Below, piece after piece: positions 12,065 through 24,186 of a stretch of DNA of 64,000 nt (the stretch's first letter is position 1; each line of letters begins with the position of its first letter). A program made the position numbers and the translations under genes. The notes beneath the pieces are model-generated. The model was not told the origin of the DNA and ran no database searches. It worked only from the letters and a program-made list of their open reading frames with translations. The stretch lies in the NCBI GenBank assembly GCA_963931925.1, contig OZ007576.1, forward strand, positions 17,017,577 through 17,081,576. The letters are read 5' to 3'. This DNA is from Onchidella celtica. Lineage: Eukaryota > Mollusca > Gastropoda > Systellommatophora > Onchidiidae.

Positions 12065-13186
12065 ACTGTTAATGTCATGATAGACGAGAAACCGAGAGAA
12101 TTTCGTATGACGATATTTATCTTTCACTGCAGTGGTTCTGGGCTTGACCTCTCAGGTATGCTGACTTCCTGCCTCATTTTGAACTGCCATCTGTTTTTGT
12201 TTTTTTTCATCATTATACTTTTATACTGATAATGACTGAGACAATGAATAAAAGTAAGCTTTAATACTTTAATATTAGTAGCAATCAGATGGGAAAAAAC
12301 ACGTCATTTCACTTCATCGTACAACTTAAATTTCATGTAGGCCTTTAATTTGATATCACCTACATGCTATATTTTTTCCAACTGTGGACCTGTTCAGTAG
12401 TGTATATCTATGCTGTGGACCTCTTTATTTGACTGAAATTCCTCCCCCCCATTCGAGATTCCTGCTTGAGAATCAATATTATAGTGACAATCATCGGTAA
12501 ACTTTTAATTTGTTATCTCTATACCAACCGGGCACGTAAGGACAGTATTACAATGATGATGTTATGGGTAGCTCTGAATAACCAAATGTGACCAGCCAAC
12601 ATCAGGTGTATTGCCTGTTGATTTGGAGGTTGCACAGCCTCTGAACACCTGATACAGCTTGGGTGATCTGCGTGCTACCTGTTCCATATCACGCAATGTC
12701 TCAGATAGAAATATTAAAAAATACACAGTTCACAAAAATATCAAATCCTATGACGTAAATACATCACATGAGGCATAAAAAATATTTGAAAATTTCCCAC
12801 TTGACCGTTTTGTAAATCAGTAAATATTGTGACCTTTTCCACATTCAGTCATGTTTCGCGTCACGTCGAGTCGCAGATCGAGAAACAAACAACAGATAAC
12901 ATAATCATACTTGTGGCATGATTAATTTAATGACCAAAACAAGTTCAAAGTTGACTATCGTTCAACGTTTGGGTCGTTCCTTTTATTCCACACCGTCACT
13001 TAATGAAGTACGATAAATTACACTTCAACATCAAAACTAGTTCCATCAGTGCCAACACTAACATCACTTCAATTACCAATATCATCGTCAGAAAATTCGC
13101 TACATCACCACTACCATCGCTATAAACTGATTGAAAACTACCAAAAATAAAAGGAAACAGAGAAGCACAATACAGCACAAATTGCC
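12065..13186. other. Gene-free stretch
   Basis: I see no coding exon or bounded repeat here. Confidence 0.4.
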
Positions 13187-13583
13187 CAATTTTGACTTTG
13201 CTTATAGCCCTGCTGCGACCCCACAGTTTTTCTGTGGTTTTTATGATATTTCGTGAATTTTTTACTACTGGTCGCATACCTCTTTGTGCTGTATTGTGCT
13301 TCTCTGTTTCCTTTTATTTTGATAGTTGTAAACTGTTTCACTTCGTTCCTGTTGAAGTCTTTTATTGTTCGTTTTTTTCACTTGACAAAGGCGAAAGCCG
13401 AAAATTTGTGTATTTTCTGTCTTCTCTTTAGTTTGCTTTGTATTGTTTGGGTTTTATTTCACACGCGGGGCATTGCCACATACAACCTTTTCTTTTTGCC
13501 CAATTTTGACTTTGCTTATAGCCCTGCTGCGACCTCAAAGTTTTTCTGTGGTTTTTATGATACTTAGTATCCTGTGTCTCGGA
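13187..13583. repeat. Short duplicated repeat segment
   Basis: A roughly 60-bp segment containing TTTTGACTTTGCTTATAGCC and the motif TTTTTCTGTGG appears at about 13190-13255 and again at about 13502-13562. Related, degraded sequence appears inverted near 18270-18345. The second copy is followed by TATCCTGTGTCTCGG, which is also an arm of the foldback element at 26631-26759. Confidence 0.6.
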
Positions 13584-14447
13584 TATAGAGGCCGCTCAGG
13601 GACTGTCGCTAAATATAGCGTGGCGAATATCATGTATTTGCACTGGAAGCAGAGTGGCCAAACCTACTTTACCAGAGTACAAAATTAGGTGTAAAGTGAA
13701 CTGATGCAATTCGCAATGGTGGTATTAGTAATGATGATGATAAATGTAGTGTGGTGATAGCGGTGATACACCAACGATAAGCGCTGCTGGTAATGATGAG
13801 GATGGTAATGGTTGTCGATGATAGAGATGGATATGGTGAGGACCATTACAACAAACGTCAGAATTCTTTCACGTACGCCCAAGTGTAAAATGCAAGTGAA
13901 TAATTTACTCTTGTTATTATGAAATCTGCTTAAAAAAAATATTACTATTGATATTCAGTTCAGAAATATTATCAAACGTTGATAACAGCATGACGTGGTT
14001 TTAGGTCCGTAGTCAATAGATCAGTACACGGTGATTAACGTGTGTGTATGTGTGTGTGTTGCATGCATGCATCGTGCCCTTTAATTTAAATGGCAAAGGC
14101 GATGTTTAAGTATTCAACTAGAAGGATCATACTATTTTTCCAGAAATATAGTTTCATTTCATTATATATATATTTCTTTTAGTGTTTTCGACATATCTGT
14201 TACACTTGTACCTCCAAACACTTTCACCTGGTTGTCATTTGATTAGGTGACTTATCGAATTTTCAAGGTAGTATCGATTTTTTCTCAGTCACCTGTGGTA
14301 AATAAAAGTTACGAAAGCGTAACGCACAGAAATAGTTATGGGAAGAGAAAAATCAGATGAGTGGTTTCTCGGTGTGTAAAAAATGACAAAAATTGTGGAA
14401 TTGCCAATTCCTGTGACTTACTGAATCATTCATTTAATTGGTTAGAT
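13584..14447. other. Gene-free stretch
   Basis: No exon or element ends were recognised. The stretch is AT-rich with imperfect GATGATG runs near 13720-13840. Confidence 0.4.
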
Positions 14448-14872
14448 GAGTTTGAGTTTGAGTTTTACGGCTCGTCGGCATGATAACGGCCACTTTGCAC
14501 CCTTCATGATCTATTTGAGTACACATTCTTTATTTATGTTTCGTATTCAGAGATGTCAAGTTTAACAATAGAATTAAATATTTTCATACAATTTTATCAC
14601 ATTTGCAACAGTAACATTCTCAAAAGTTGATTTGAATGATCTCAAAGTTTGGTAAACAAGTATAAAAGTTTTTTTTAATCAAGTTGTAAATCTTGGCGTC
14701 TCTCAGAAAGGACAGGGTGCATTGAGGGTCTAAGTCAGGAAATAATACTTTCATGGATCCGCAGGCATAATGCCTTCTTCGGATATGCATGAAGTCTACA
14801 CATTCAGTTAAAATAATTATGTTATATTGATAGTTGGCAAATTGCATGCCACACAATGGGGGGGGGGGGGGG
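14448..14872 (+). repeat. Interspersed repeat family C, copy 1
   Basis: It begins with TTTGAGTTTGAGTTT and continues with blocks around GGCATGATAACGGCCA, TTCGTATTCAGAG and GCCTTCTTCGGATATG. The blocks align in order with 42160-42570 and partly with 33284-33510. It ends in a run of 15 G. It is a moderately old, probably nonautonomous element that I cannot classify. Confidence 0.65.
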
Positions 14873-15050
14873 ATCTTCTCCCCTAAGTAAAAAACGGTGT
14901 GTGAGATGGGTATGGCCCAAACGGATTCTACTAAGGACAATTTCGTCTCTCCGATTTTGTTACATTAACTTTTCAGATTTATCTGTGAGTTACTGTTAAA
15001 CTCTGAAACACTGACAATGTCAAAACATATTTTAATTATGTTAAAGTCTT

Positions 15051-15056
15051 TTTATT
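15051..15056 (-). terminator. Polyadenylation signal for the sulfotransferase gene
   Basis: AATAAA reads on the minus strand about 160 bp beyond the sulfotransferase terminal TAA. It is a reasonable, untested cleavage signal. Confidence 0.4.
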
Positions 15057-15215
15057 TTTCTCCAGTAAACTGTTTTCTACCGCATAAAAGACCTCCAAAC
15101 AAAAAAAATAAAAAGAAAATAATAACAATAATAATAAATGTAAGTGGCCGATGATAAGCAGAAAAGAGAAAAAAAAACAACAACAGCAAAGATCTGGACA
15201 GCAAGACTAGGAACT

Positions 15216-15343
15216 TTAGGACAATCCCATGTAAGACTTAACCTGAGCACCAGTGGCTGTGCCCCCGACTTCTTTCATGAACAATTCATTTGTTTTGTCA
15301 CTTTGTTCTTGTGTGAAGTAATTCTTCCAGTCACCAATCACAC
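15216..15343 (-). CDS. Sulfotransferase exon 5 (GDWK motif, terminal stop)
   Basis: The acceptor CTACAG is followed by a phase-1 join that completes RKG. The exon then encodes VIGDWKNYFTQEQ and ends with SYMGLS and TAA (15218-15216). KGxxGDWKxxFT is the C-terminal PAPS-binding signature of SULT enzymes. Confidence 0.85.
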
Positions 15344-18300
15344 CTGTAGGATAGACCAGGAAAGGAGAGGGGTGGGGGAAAGGGGGGGGGGGGGATTGAG
15401 GTATAATTTGTAGTCAAGATCGCTGTCGTGTTTTTGAAAAAGATCGTATGCGACAAAGACAAAATTTTTACAGGAGACTCATAAAACATTTCGGGTCCCG
15501 CCTCGTTTTTTTTTTTGTGTTCAATTTCCATTCTGTGATAACGAGAAGAAACTATGAAGCTTGATTTTCATGTACGGAAACGCAAACGACAACATCAAAA
15601 ATCCATCAAGTAATAAATAGAAAGATTGTTCCCAAGTGTAGGAAAACGGCGATGGAAATGTTCTTTCTATTTCACTATTCGAGGGATTTTTGACGTTTCA
15701 GTTTACGTACACATGAAAACGCAGTTTTAAGCGTATACAATTGTAACCCATATGACAGAGCATATTTCATTCTGTAAAGTGTAAAATGTGAATTTGACTT
15801 AGGATATACGGTTTTTTTTTTCGTAACATGGCAGAACGATATCATTATTATCTTCATACATGTCTAAATATCAATCTTTCACAATATCTTACAATAGTTA
15901 TTTATTTTGAACAAACACAACACAAGATTAAAGATACCTTGGCAGTTGGAAATCGAGAAGGGCAGGCCGAAAAGGCTGCTGCCTGGGCAAAATTCTAAAA
16001 AAAACTAATCTCTACCATGACAAGAAAAATAAAAACAAGAAAAGTGAGGTGTAAATGCCAAGGGCTGCGTACCTCCTAAAAATAAAGACCTAAACACAGA
16101 GCAGTATCCACCGCTGCGATACAAACTGATTTCCAGCGCCCGGTCTACTCGAGACTCTGCAAGTCCAGACTGGGACTACAGGGCCATTACCGAGCCCACA
16201 GAAAGCTGCACAGCCAGGCCTTTTTCTAACTCTGAGACTGCTTAGTTCTTTCAGAGCATGACATGTTTTGGTCTAAACATAAAATTTTCAAAAAATATAG
16301 TCACATTTTGAATATTTATCAATACAATGTTAATTAACATACACCCAAGATTTATTATGTAACGAGAACAGATGTGTAATTATTTGGAGTTATCGCACGT
16401 GTTCAATGTGATGGTCCTTCCGCTGTGGGCCAGACGCTAGTGACAACATAGAGTTGCAAACAGCATTAAGCAATTCATTTATGTATACAGGTTCATTATT
16501 TTGTTTGAGACACCCATTATGAATGTGAAGAAGACCCAGCTCAAAATTAGAAATTTTTTTCTTTCATTTTTACCTTTTCTAAAAAATCCAGTTGTTGTTC
16601 CCGGATCGCAAATTTGCTTGCTCCATTCCTCAAACTTGGTCAGAGCGGATTTCATACTTTCAAAGTCCAGTTTTTTTTACATTTCTTCAGCCAAGTCATC
16701 AGATCGACCCAAGAAATGACAGAGTTTGCGGATTTCCTCCACTGTATTCTGGCAAAGAGTGAAAAAATACAGAGTTTATGAAAACTGATCGAGGGACTAA
16801 CAGTGTAAACTGAGTGGATCCGATTTCCTCTCCGTTCCCGCTTGTCCTCAGCTTGACCTTTAGTCCCAGTTGCCGAATCACCGGAAGCGTCTCAATATTT
16901 CATCATCGCAGACTGAGTGCGTCAGTTTCGCTTTCGTGTCCCTTCCCTGCCACTCCCAGTTGCTGAACCGATCACGAAGGTTTTATCTCGCAATTAAAAT
17001 TTCTTCCAGTTTCCTTCCAGCAATTTCATTACTACACACGACCTAGCTAGCTACGCCTTCAGTTACAATGGATTCCGTTTGACAAAACGAAGCTCTTATT
17101 GCTGCGATTCAAAAAAGACAAACTCTGTATGACAAAAGTGATGACAATTATTCAAATCGAGTGTACATCACAAAAGATGGTGATATTCACCGAATTCCTC
17201 TCTTCGTTGAAATATACTGTGAGTCCAGTAACGTCTTGTATGGCGTCTTCCTTTCACCCAAAACAAAAACAATAGTTGCAAAGCCTGCATTGTTCTGAGA
17301 TTAAAAGACTGGTGTGTCCCGTCAGTTCTTACCTCCAGCCCAATGTTCACGAGCGGAGAGCAAGCTGAATCAAAAAACGTGCAGCATTCGTTTTCCTGCC
17401 ATTTTACGCCCATTCAGTTAAGGGTTGCGACTCGAAGAGGAATCTAAATCGGACCCACTCAGTTCACACGTTTAGACGATGAACACCTAGCCCCCGTTCG
17501 TCATAATGTCACAGATCTATTGTCTTGCTATCGCCTTCCCCCGTACACCATGATGTCACAGATACAATATTATCTTGCCTTGCTACGACCTCCCGCGGAC
17601 ATCATGATGTCACTGACCTATTGCCCTGCTGACAAAGCTGTAACACTCAGGATACGATGACTACAAGAAATCAAACAAAATTTCAGTCTTCAAAATGTTT
17701 TCAGCTAATCATTATATTACATAGTTACCATCTTCAGTTTTTCACACATCTAACTTGCCATCTTCAATTTTTCACATCTTTAACATACCATTTTCAGTTT
17801 TTCAGACATCTGATAATTTTTTTATTATACCATCTTCAGATTTTCACACATCTAACATACCATCTTCAGTTTTTCATAAAAAATCAGATGGACTGGCACA
17901 TCAGGGTGGTCTTTGACAAACTGGTCCACTTGTTTGACATGATTGAACCATCCCCCAAACATAAACTGCCCACGTTGTTCCATGTCCAGAAAATCCTCCC
18001 ACTGGCCTTTATAGGCCAGGTATGTCTTGATGACCCGAACCCAACAGTACAGAGACACGGCCATGTCTTTGAAATTGCGTACAATGTAAATGATGCGTGG
18101 TTTTTCCTCTAAGATCTGCCAAACAGTGAAAACAACAACAAGTTTACTCATCTGGAGCTATTACAAAATAGTCAGTTTTCAGCAAGCTGCTTCAGAACTA
18201 TTACATGTGAGACCAGTATTTTAGTCTCTGAAAACTACTAAAACTTTGTACTGACAAAATATTTTTTAAATAAAAGTAACCACAGAAAATCTGTAAGGTT

Positions 18301-20608
18301 GCAGCAAGGCTTGAAGCAAAGTCAAAATATGGCAAAAAGGAAAAGTTGTATGCTGAAATGGCTGACGTAAGAAATAATACAGAAATGATGGCAGATAGAT
18401 ATAGTTCATTGGCAATACCTGTGCATGTTTTTGTTTGTTTTTTTTTACTATTCATGTGTTCGACTTTGTTATTTTGTGTTGTTAAGTTGTTCTTGTTCTT
18501 GGTCTTATGCGTAAATGATTTGCCTGCCTTTTTCCTGTGCGTTTTCTTCTGTCGTTGCTGTATTATTTCTCACGCTTGGCTTTGCTTCATACATCCTTTT
18601 TTCTTTTTTTTTGGGGGGGGGGGGGGGTCATATTTTGATTCAACTGTGTATGTGGCGTCGTCTTGTGCGTTTTGTTTTTTGTGTCTTCTTCCATCATTCA
18701 TCAGTCTGAAACGGTGAAAGCACTGACTTTAACGACATGGAAAAAACAGATTTATTTCTCATGCCGCCTCTGCAGACAGTGATAAGCCTGATACTCATGG
18801 GACAATAATTGCTGTCCACAGCATCCCCTCCGCTATTTTTACGGCAAAATGTCGTATGAAAAACTCTCTTTGCCTCTATAGCATCTAGGAGCGGAGTGGA
18901 ACGGATGCTGTGGACAAATATACACAAGGCGAAAGAATGTTTTGTTATTTCATACGTCACTTTCCCTAAAAATAGAGGAGCGGAGTAGATGCTGTGGACA
19001 AGACCACTTAACCCTCTACTGCCCAGACATAAAGTGCCTCGACCAAGAATTTTGAAACCTCCAAAATCTATGTAAAAATGTAAAATGAAGTAATTAAATT
19101 TAAAAAAAAAAAAAAAGGCAAAGCCATGATAATTAAGTAACATGATGTAATGATATGTTGGAAATTATCATAAATATAGAACACTGGGCGCCGACTGAGG
19201 TTTTTCCAAATATGGTATATTGGTATAGAGAGTTAATTACATTGACCTATTAATTTCATTTTAACTTTTTACTTGGTCATGTTCACCATTGACAATAATT
19301 GAATACCGATTTAGGTAGACTATCCAAACGCAGGTGACTGAAGATTAGCCTTGGGGAAGGTCTGTCCGCGAGTTGATCTATCTCCTCCAGAGACCTCTGA
19401 TCCAGAAATCCTTCGGCCAAAACGTGATCAGTGTATTCTGTTGTGTGGCCCATGATCATATTGATGATTTCAAAAACCCAGTTATTGCCTGGGAAGAGAA
19501 CACTGAATTTTAATGAGAGTCATGTAGAAACACAACAGTTTTCTATTTGTCCTGAAGACGAGGGTCCGTGATGAGTGAATATTTCATCATGAATTTCAAC
19601 GCTATTTCACACAGTAACACATTTAGATTACATAAGTTTATTGCGATCTTAGACAGGGAAAAACCAGTACAATATGGGCTTTTTGAGAGCATCCGAGCGG
19701 AGGAATGAGTGGTGAACCATGATCGTCGATATCTGTTCCAGATCCGGCAATTGAAGAGAGAGAGAGAGAGACCTTACTATGTTACATGTTTCTGTAATGT
19801 AATGTAATGTGATATAATGTGATAATTAACTTGTGTAGCGCTCAAATCCATAAAAATGATGTGCTCTACGGCGCTGAACTGAAGTTACAAACAGGATTAA
19901 CCTAAGATCAGTTCATTATGCTTCCACTCACGCACATGAACAAACACTTGATCTACTTTCATCCTCAAACCACTGAGACTACAAAGGGACAGCACTCAGT
20001 TTCAAGAAAAACAGTCCAAGACAAGATGTTTTGAGCCTATTTTTAAATGTGACGATGTTTTCACTTTTCTGTACACACTGAAGACACACTGCACGTGCTC
20101 TATATGAGGTAGGGCTGTGTCGGGTAGGGCGATTGCTATCACCTCATTTCATAATCTAGTCATGTTTAGCTTTCTAAAAATCCATGTGGCAATTTCCCAT
20201 GCGAGTGGACCTTCTTAGCCCCTTTTGCCCGCTCCAGCGTATACACTAACAGAGGCAAAGAGATGTTTTCATACGTCATTTTCCGTTAAAAAAGCGGAAC
20301 GGATGCTGTGGACACGACCACTAACTCGGAAATGTGAAAAAGTTGGATAAGTGCCACAAGGCAGTTTAAACACTTGTCCAAATGTGCGTTTGTTATATCT
20401 CGTCTACATACTGAAAGATCTCCAATTTTACAGGAAATGGAGATGGAACAAACAAGAACGAAGGCGGCGATATCTGACCTGATTTGGGATATCCACTGAT
20501 GAGAACATCGTCAGCTCGAAGCTCCAGATCTCTCACTTTCTTCAGTAGCTCACCGTAATCGCCGTCTATGTAGTTCTTGAAATCTGGGTAATAGCGCTCT
20601 CCGACTCG
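15216..20608 (-). CDS. Cytosolic sulfotransferase (SULT1-like) with one in-frame stop
   Basis: Five exons (20608-20479, 19488-19307, 18115-17861, 16748-16574, 15343-15216) have consensus splice sites and compatible phases. They total 870 nt, 290 codons including the terminal TAA, close to a full SULT. The enzymes transfer sulfonate from PAPS to hydroxyl or amine acceptors. Counting from the first codon of the 20608 exon, visible motifs are the PAPS loop GYPKSGNNW (catalytic K42), the catalytic His H95 in FSHLRLDSLP, the 3'-phosphate motif IVRNFKDMAVSLY (R117 and S125, the usual spacing of eight) and the C-terminal RKGVIGDWKNYFT. Codon 213 is TAA (16679-16677), with clear SULT similarity continuing in frame after it. 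The start codon is not in these exons; a candidate first exon is at 28681-28764. The gene may be a young pseudogene, a null allele or an assembly error. Confidence 0.82.
15930..16095 (+). mobile_element. SINE 3' fragment
   Basis: The fragment carries AAAGATACCTTGGCAGTTGG, GCAGGCCGAAAAGGCTGC and GGGCAAAATTCTAA, which match the body of the SINEs at 41582 and 50140. It then carries the A-rich tail region ending CCTCCTAAAAATAAAG. The tRNA-like head is missing. It lies just 5' of sulfotransferase exon 4 on the plus map. Confidence 0.65.
16105..16235 (+). mobile_element. Degenerate LINE zinc-finger tail
   Basis: A plus-strand frame reads SRLCKSRLGLQGHYRAHRK, which resembles the CKSRLGL...H-x3-H finger at the C-terminal end of LINE proteins. 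It is directly downstream of a SINE fragment. There is no open gene around it. Confidence 0.4.
16574..16748 (-). CDS. Sulfotransferase exon 4 carrying an internal TAA
   Basis: The acceptor is TTTGCCAG and the donor is GTAAAA. The first 23 codons encode NTVEEIRKLCHFLG and on to LAEEM, followed by TAA at 16679-16677. The same frame then continues with KKLDFESMK and ends in GFFRK plus one base, as SULT proteins do. The stop abuts a run of eight A residues. Confidence 0.8.
17068..17190 (+). pseudogene. Broken MADF-domain start (transposon-related?)
   Basis: A frame beginning at ATG 17068 reads MDSV, a stop, then NEALIAAIQKRQTLYDKSDD and NYSNR. The LI-x-AI-x-LYD-x-YSNR pattern is the start of a MADF (Myb/SANT-like) domain. 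Such domains occur in regulators and in the second protein of Harbinger transposons. The in-frame TGA after four codons and the absence of the remaining domain make it a fragment. It lies in an intron of the sulfotransferase gene. Confidence 0.4.
17861..18115 (-). CDS. Sulfotransferase exon 3 (PAPS 3'-phosphate site)
   Basis: The acceptor is GTTTGGCAG and the donor, after a phase-0 ATG, is GTATGT. The 85 codons run from ILEEKPRIIYIVRN through GQWEDFLD and GGWFNHV to LIFYEKLKM. This is the central SULT fold with the R-x7-S PAPS contacts. Confidence 0.88.
18826..19005. repeat. Diverged repeat with GGATGCTGTGGACA blocks
   Basis: CGGATGCTGTGGACAA and GTAGATGCTGTGGACAAG occur about 90 bp apart, each preceded by CATACGTCA-type sequence and an AGCGGAGT block. 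A related piece lies at 20228-20320. It is an unclassified dispersed repeat inside sulfotransferase introns. Confidence 0.5.
19307..19488 (-). CDS. Sulfotransferase exon 2 (catalytic His)
   Basis: The acceptor is TCTTCCCAG. The join completes the Gly of PKSG, followed by NNWVFEIINMIMG. The exon ends with RLIFSHLRLDSLPKS before the donor GTATTC. The His of SHL matches the SULT catalytic base. Confidence 0.85.
19795..20170. repeat. Probable SINE/LINE-derived repeat
   Basis: The segment contains TTGTGTAGCGCTCAAATCC, GCTCTACGGCGCTGAAC and TTTTGAGCCTATTTTTAAAT, a combination that looks like degenerate interspersed retroposon sequence. Ends and class could not be set. Confidence 0.35.
20335..20470 (+). 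repeat. Repeat family D, next to sulfotransferase exon 20479-20608
   Basis: GATAAGTGCCACAAGGCA, a GATCTCCAATTTT block and GGAGATGGAACAAACAAGAA recur in order at about 40245-40395. They recur less completely at about 28440-28545. This copy ends a few bases before the donor site of the sulfotransferase YPKSG exon. Confidence 0.65.
20479..20608 (-). CDS. Sulfotransferase exon with PAPS loop YPKSG
   Basis: It opens after CCAAACAG and encodes RVGERYYPDFKNYIDGD, then RADDVLISGYPKS plus one base before the donor GTCAGA. It matches the N-terminal third of SULTs. It opens without an ATG, so a further upstream exon is required. Confidence 0.82.
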
Positions 20609-21030
20609 CTGTTTGGAACATTCCAGAACAAGTGAGAAGAAAGCATGTCAGGAAGGATACAATTACAATTTCTGACCAAATCTCGCTGACGGTATAAAAC
20701 CAATTCGTTCCGTCACTGGGGGTAGCATTTCAACGATGTTTCATGTCTTCTCGTGTGGCAAAGGTTCGGGATTGTCATTTACTGTCTTTTGTTGGGGGGA
20801 AATTCGGTGTCATGAACTCTACGGAGGGCGGGGGGGGGGTGGAGGGGGAGGGGGGAATCATGTATGACAAAATAATCCGTGAGAATGAGAATTTCAAGTC
20901 AATCCCTTTGAAGGATGGGATAAACTTGTACCTATGGCATCAGAGCATTAATGTCAGTTTTGTATAATATCTCAGTGAATGAATACAGAATCTGGTCAGA
21001 GGTCTATCAGTTAAATAATGCATGCCCAGG

Positions 21031-21257
<227 letters not shown>

Positions 21258-21261
21258 TGTC

Positions 21262-21470
21262 ACGATTAAGGTTGATGGCCTTGTACGCCACGAGTGTAGA
21301 GGGGGTAAACTTAGTAGGGGAGAAGGGGATTTTAAATTTGTTGACGAGCATGAAAGGTTACTATCACGAGTAAGGTCGGTGGCCTTGTGCGCCACGATTC
21401 TAGAGGGGGTGAGCTTAGCAGGGGAAAACACGGTTTTTAACATTGTTGACGAGAGTGAAAAGATACACAC
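21262..21470. repeat. Tandem repeat within LTR, two ~104-bp units
   Basis: Units start at about 21261 and 21365. They share GGCCTTGT and CGCCACGA, a GTAGAGGGGGT/CTAGAGGGGGT block and TTGTTGACGAG. Confidence 0.7.
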
Positions 21471-21539
21471 GTCTCGCTTTAAAATAGTCCCGTGTGCAAA
21501 ACCCTCGGGAGTATAGAGGAGAAGCTCGACACACGTGGT

Positions 21540-21860
21540 TCCCAAATTATTCATTCCCAGAGGAAGACGCAGAGAGTAGCGGTCCGGGCGACAGGTGGAA
21601 GGTCGTGCCATGGGGACCAGGGGTGTTAAGTATGTGAGGGATCTATGAGGTTCCCAGATCATTCGTTCCCAGAGGAAGAAGCAGAGAGTACCGGTCCGGG
21701 CGACAAGTGGAAGGTCGTGCCATGGGGACCAGAGGTGTTAGGTGTGTGAGGGATCTATGATGTTCCCATTTGTTTCCCAAAAAGCAGAATTTATCGGTCC
21801 GGGCGACAAGTGGAAGGTCGTGCCATGGGGACCAGAAGTGTTAGGTGTGAGGGATCCATT
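21540..21860. repeat. Tandem repeat within LTR, three or more ~100-bp units
   Basis: The block CGGTCCGGGCGACA, then GGAAGGTCGTGCCATGGGG and GGTGTTA, occurs at about 21570, 21692 and 21795. Each is preceded by GGTTCCCA-type sequence. Confidence 0.75.
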
Positions 21861-21875
21861 ATGTTCCCATAGAAG

Positions 21876-22200
21876 TTCGTTGATGATCGATGGCGGGTGT
21901 GAACCGTCTGTTTTCTATATTCGTTTGCAGCTTAAGGAGTCCTGAGGAGGAGATGGGAACCCTTCAGGAACCAGTGATGATCGATGGCGGGTGTGAACCG
22001 TCTGTTTTCTATTCGTTTGCAGTTTAAGGAGTCCTGAGGAGGAGATGGGAACCCTTCAGGAACCAGTGATGATCGATGACGGGTGTGAACCGTCTGTTTT
22101 CTATTCGTCTGAAGCTTAAGGAGTCGTGAAGAGGAGATGAGAACCCTTCAGGAGCTAGTGATCTACGATGGCGGGTGTGAACTGTGTTTTCTTATTCGTT
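21876..22200. repeat. Tandem repeat within LTR, four ~95-bp units
   Basis: Units contain TGATCGATGGCGGGTGTGAA, CCGTCTGTTTTCTAT and GGAGTCCTGAGGAGGAGATG. The last unit is the most diverged. Confidence 0.75.
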
Positions 22201-22637
22201 TGAAGCCAGGGGCGTCTGTTCCCCTTTATCGTTGAAGTTGGAGATCTAGGAAGGATCGTTTGAACTCTGGAGACGTGAAACTGCATCAGCGAGGAGATCA
22301 GCTGTCGACAGAGACTCTTGAGTATAAATAATTAAGTTTATGGACAAAGGGGTTAGATGTTAGTTGGGGAGTAGAGAATAGCCATGGTCCCCGAGAGTGA
22401 TTTTCGAATATCTCTGTTTTTGTGACTGTGTATTTGATTATTATGAGTTGAATGTTTTGGCATAAGTTATTTGTCATGCATTTAGTATTAAATATCGTTT
22501 GATTTAAAATTTCACTCCATGTGTCCGTTGGTCGCTGGTCTGCTTGCTCGGCTTGTTAGCTGGGTTTGAGAGGAAAAATAAGTTAAGTACACATCACACA
22601 CGTGGTCGTGACAATCTTCACGCACGTGATCGTGACA

Positions 22638-23391
<754 letters not shown>

Positions 23392-23394
23392 GCT

Positions 23395-23545
23395 AGAGAA
23401 AATTCTTTAAAAAAAACAAAAAAACTAATCCCTACCACAAAAACACACAGAAACAAGATCAAGAAAAATAAAAACAAAACAAGATAAGTGAGATGTAAGT
23501 GCCAAGGTCAGCGGAACCTCCTGACATACAGATCTAAACGCTTCA
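23395..23545 (+). mobile_element. SINE 3'-tail fragment
   Basis: CTAATCCCTACC, AAAAACACACAGAAACAA, AAGTGAGATGTAAGTGCCAA and CGGAACCTCCT align with the tail region at 50370-50475 and 16000-16090. The SINE head and middle are absent. The GATA array sits directly against its 5' side. Confidence 0.6.
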
Positions 23546-23790
23546 ACACCTTCAATTGGAGTCACGGTCAACCCAGGCTATAAAGACTTACGTGGCCATG
23601 AAAGGCGTAACCCTGTCTGTCTGTTCGGAGAATTCTGGTCTGTGGCATGGCTTTGGTGGCGTCAGTAGCGTCTCCTCCCGGGACTAAAGTAATGATAAAT
23701 TAAATGGCCATGTGTGTATGAAGGGGTGACAGAATGAATCTGTGAGTAAAAGAAAAAACGAGGGAGAAAGTGTGGTGCAAAAACATTGAT

Positions 23791-23881
23791 AGTGAATGAG
23801 TGAATGAATGAATGAATGAATGAATGAATGAAGGAAGAAAAAAATGAATGAGTGAATGAATGAATGAATGAATGAATGAAT
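23791..23881. repeat. (AATG)n microsatellite
   Basis: The tract has two runs of TGAATGAATGAA separated by AAGGAAGAAAAAAATG. Confidence 0.9.
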
Positions 23882-24186
23882 AGAGGTAGGAAGGAAAGAA
23901 TAAATGAGAATGAATGAGTACGCGAATAACTGGATAATGTAATGAACGTATGAGTGCGCGACTCCTGGGTGGTTGAATATAATTATTGTGTTCCTTGTGA
24001 GCGATGTGAATAAGTGAATAAATTAGTTAGAGATGGGCGGGCGGTTAAACGAGTACGGGGGTTCAATGAGTCCTTGTCTAGACAACAGTGGAAACAGTTC
24101 AAGAGCAAATGCTCAAGTTGACCAGGTTCCCCCTATGATATATTTAGAGATAGATCACTAAAGCTAAATCACCCTTTTAGCCAGTA

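Larger units (their letters stand above)
21258..22637 (+). mobile_element. Solo LTR (family C) inserted in a GATA microsatellite
   Basis: This 1380-bp element begins TGTCACG and ends GATCGTGACA. It is bounded on both sides by the same GATA array, with ATAG at both junctions (4 bp, ambiguous because the target is repetitive). A second GTGACA lies 24 bp earlier, so the exact 3' end is uncertain. The body holds three sets of internal tandem repeats and no coding capacity. Confidence 0.72.

Noticed and set aside
17657-18112. 151-codon plus-strand open frame
   Set aside because: It is antisense to sulfotransferase exon 3 and local repeats of CATCTTCAGTTTTTCACA. The minus-strand reading has the real motifs.
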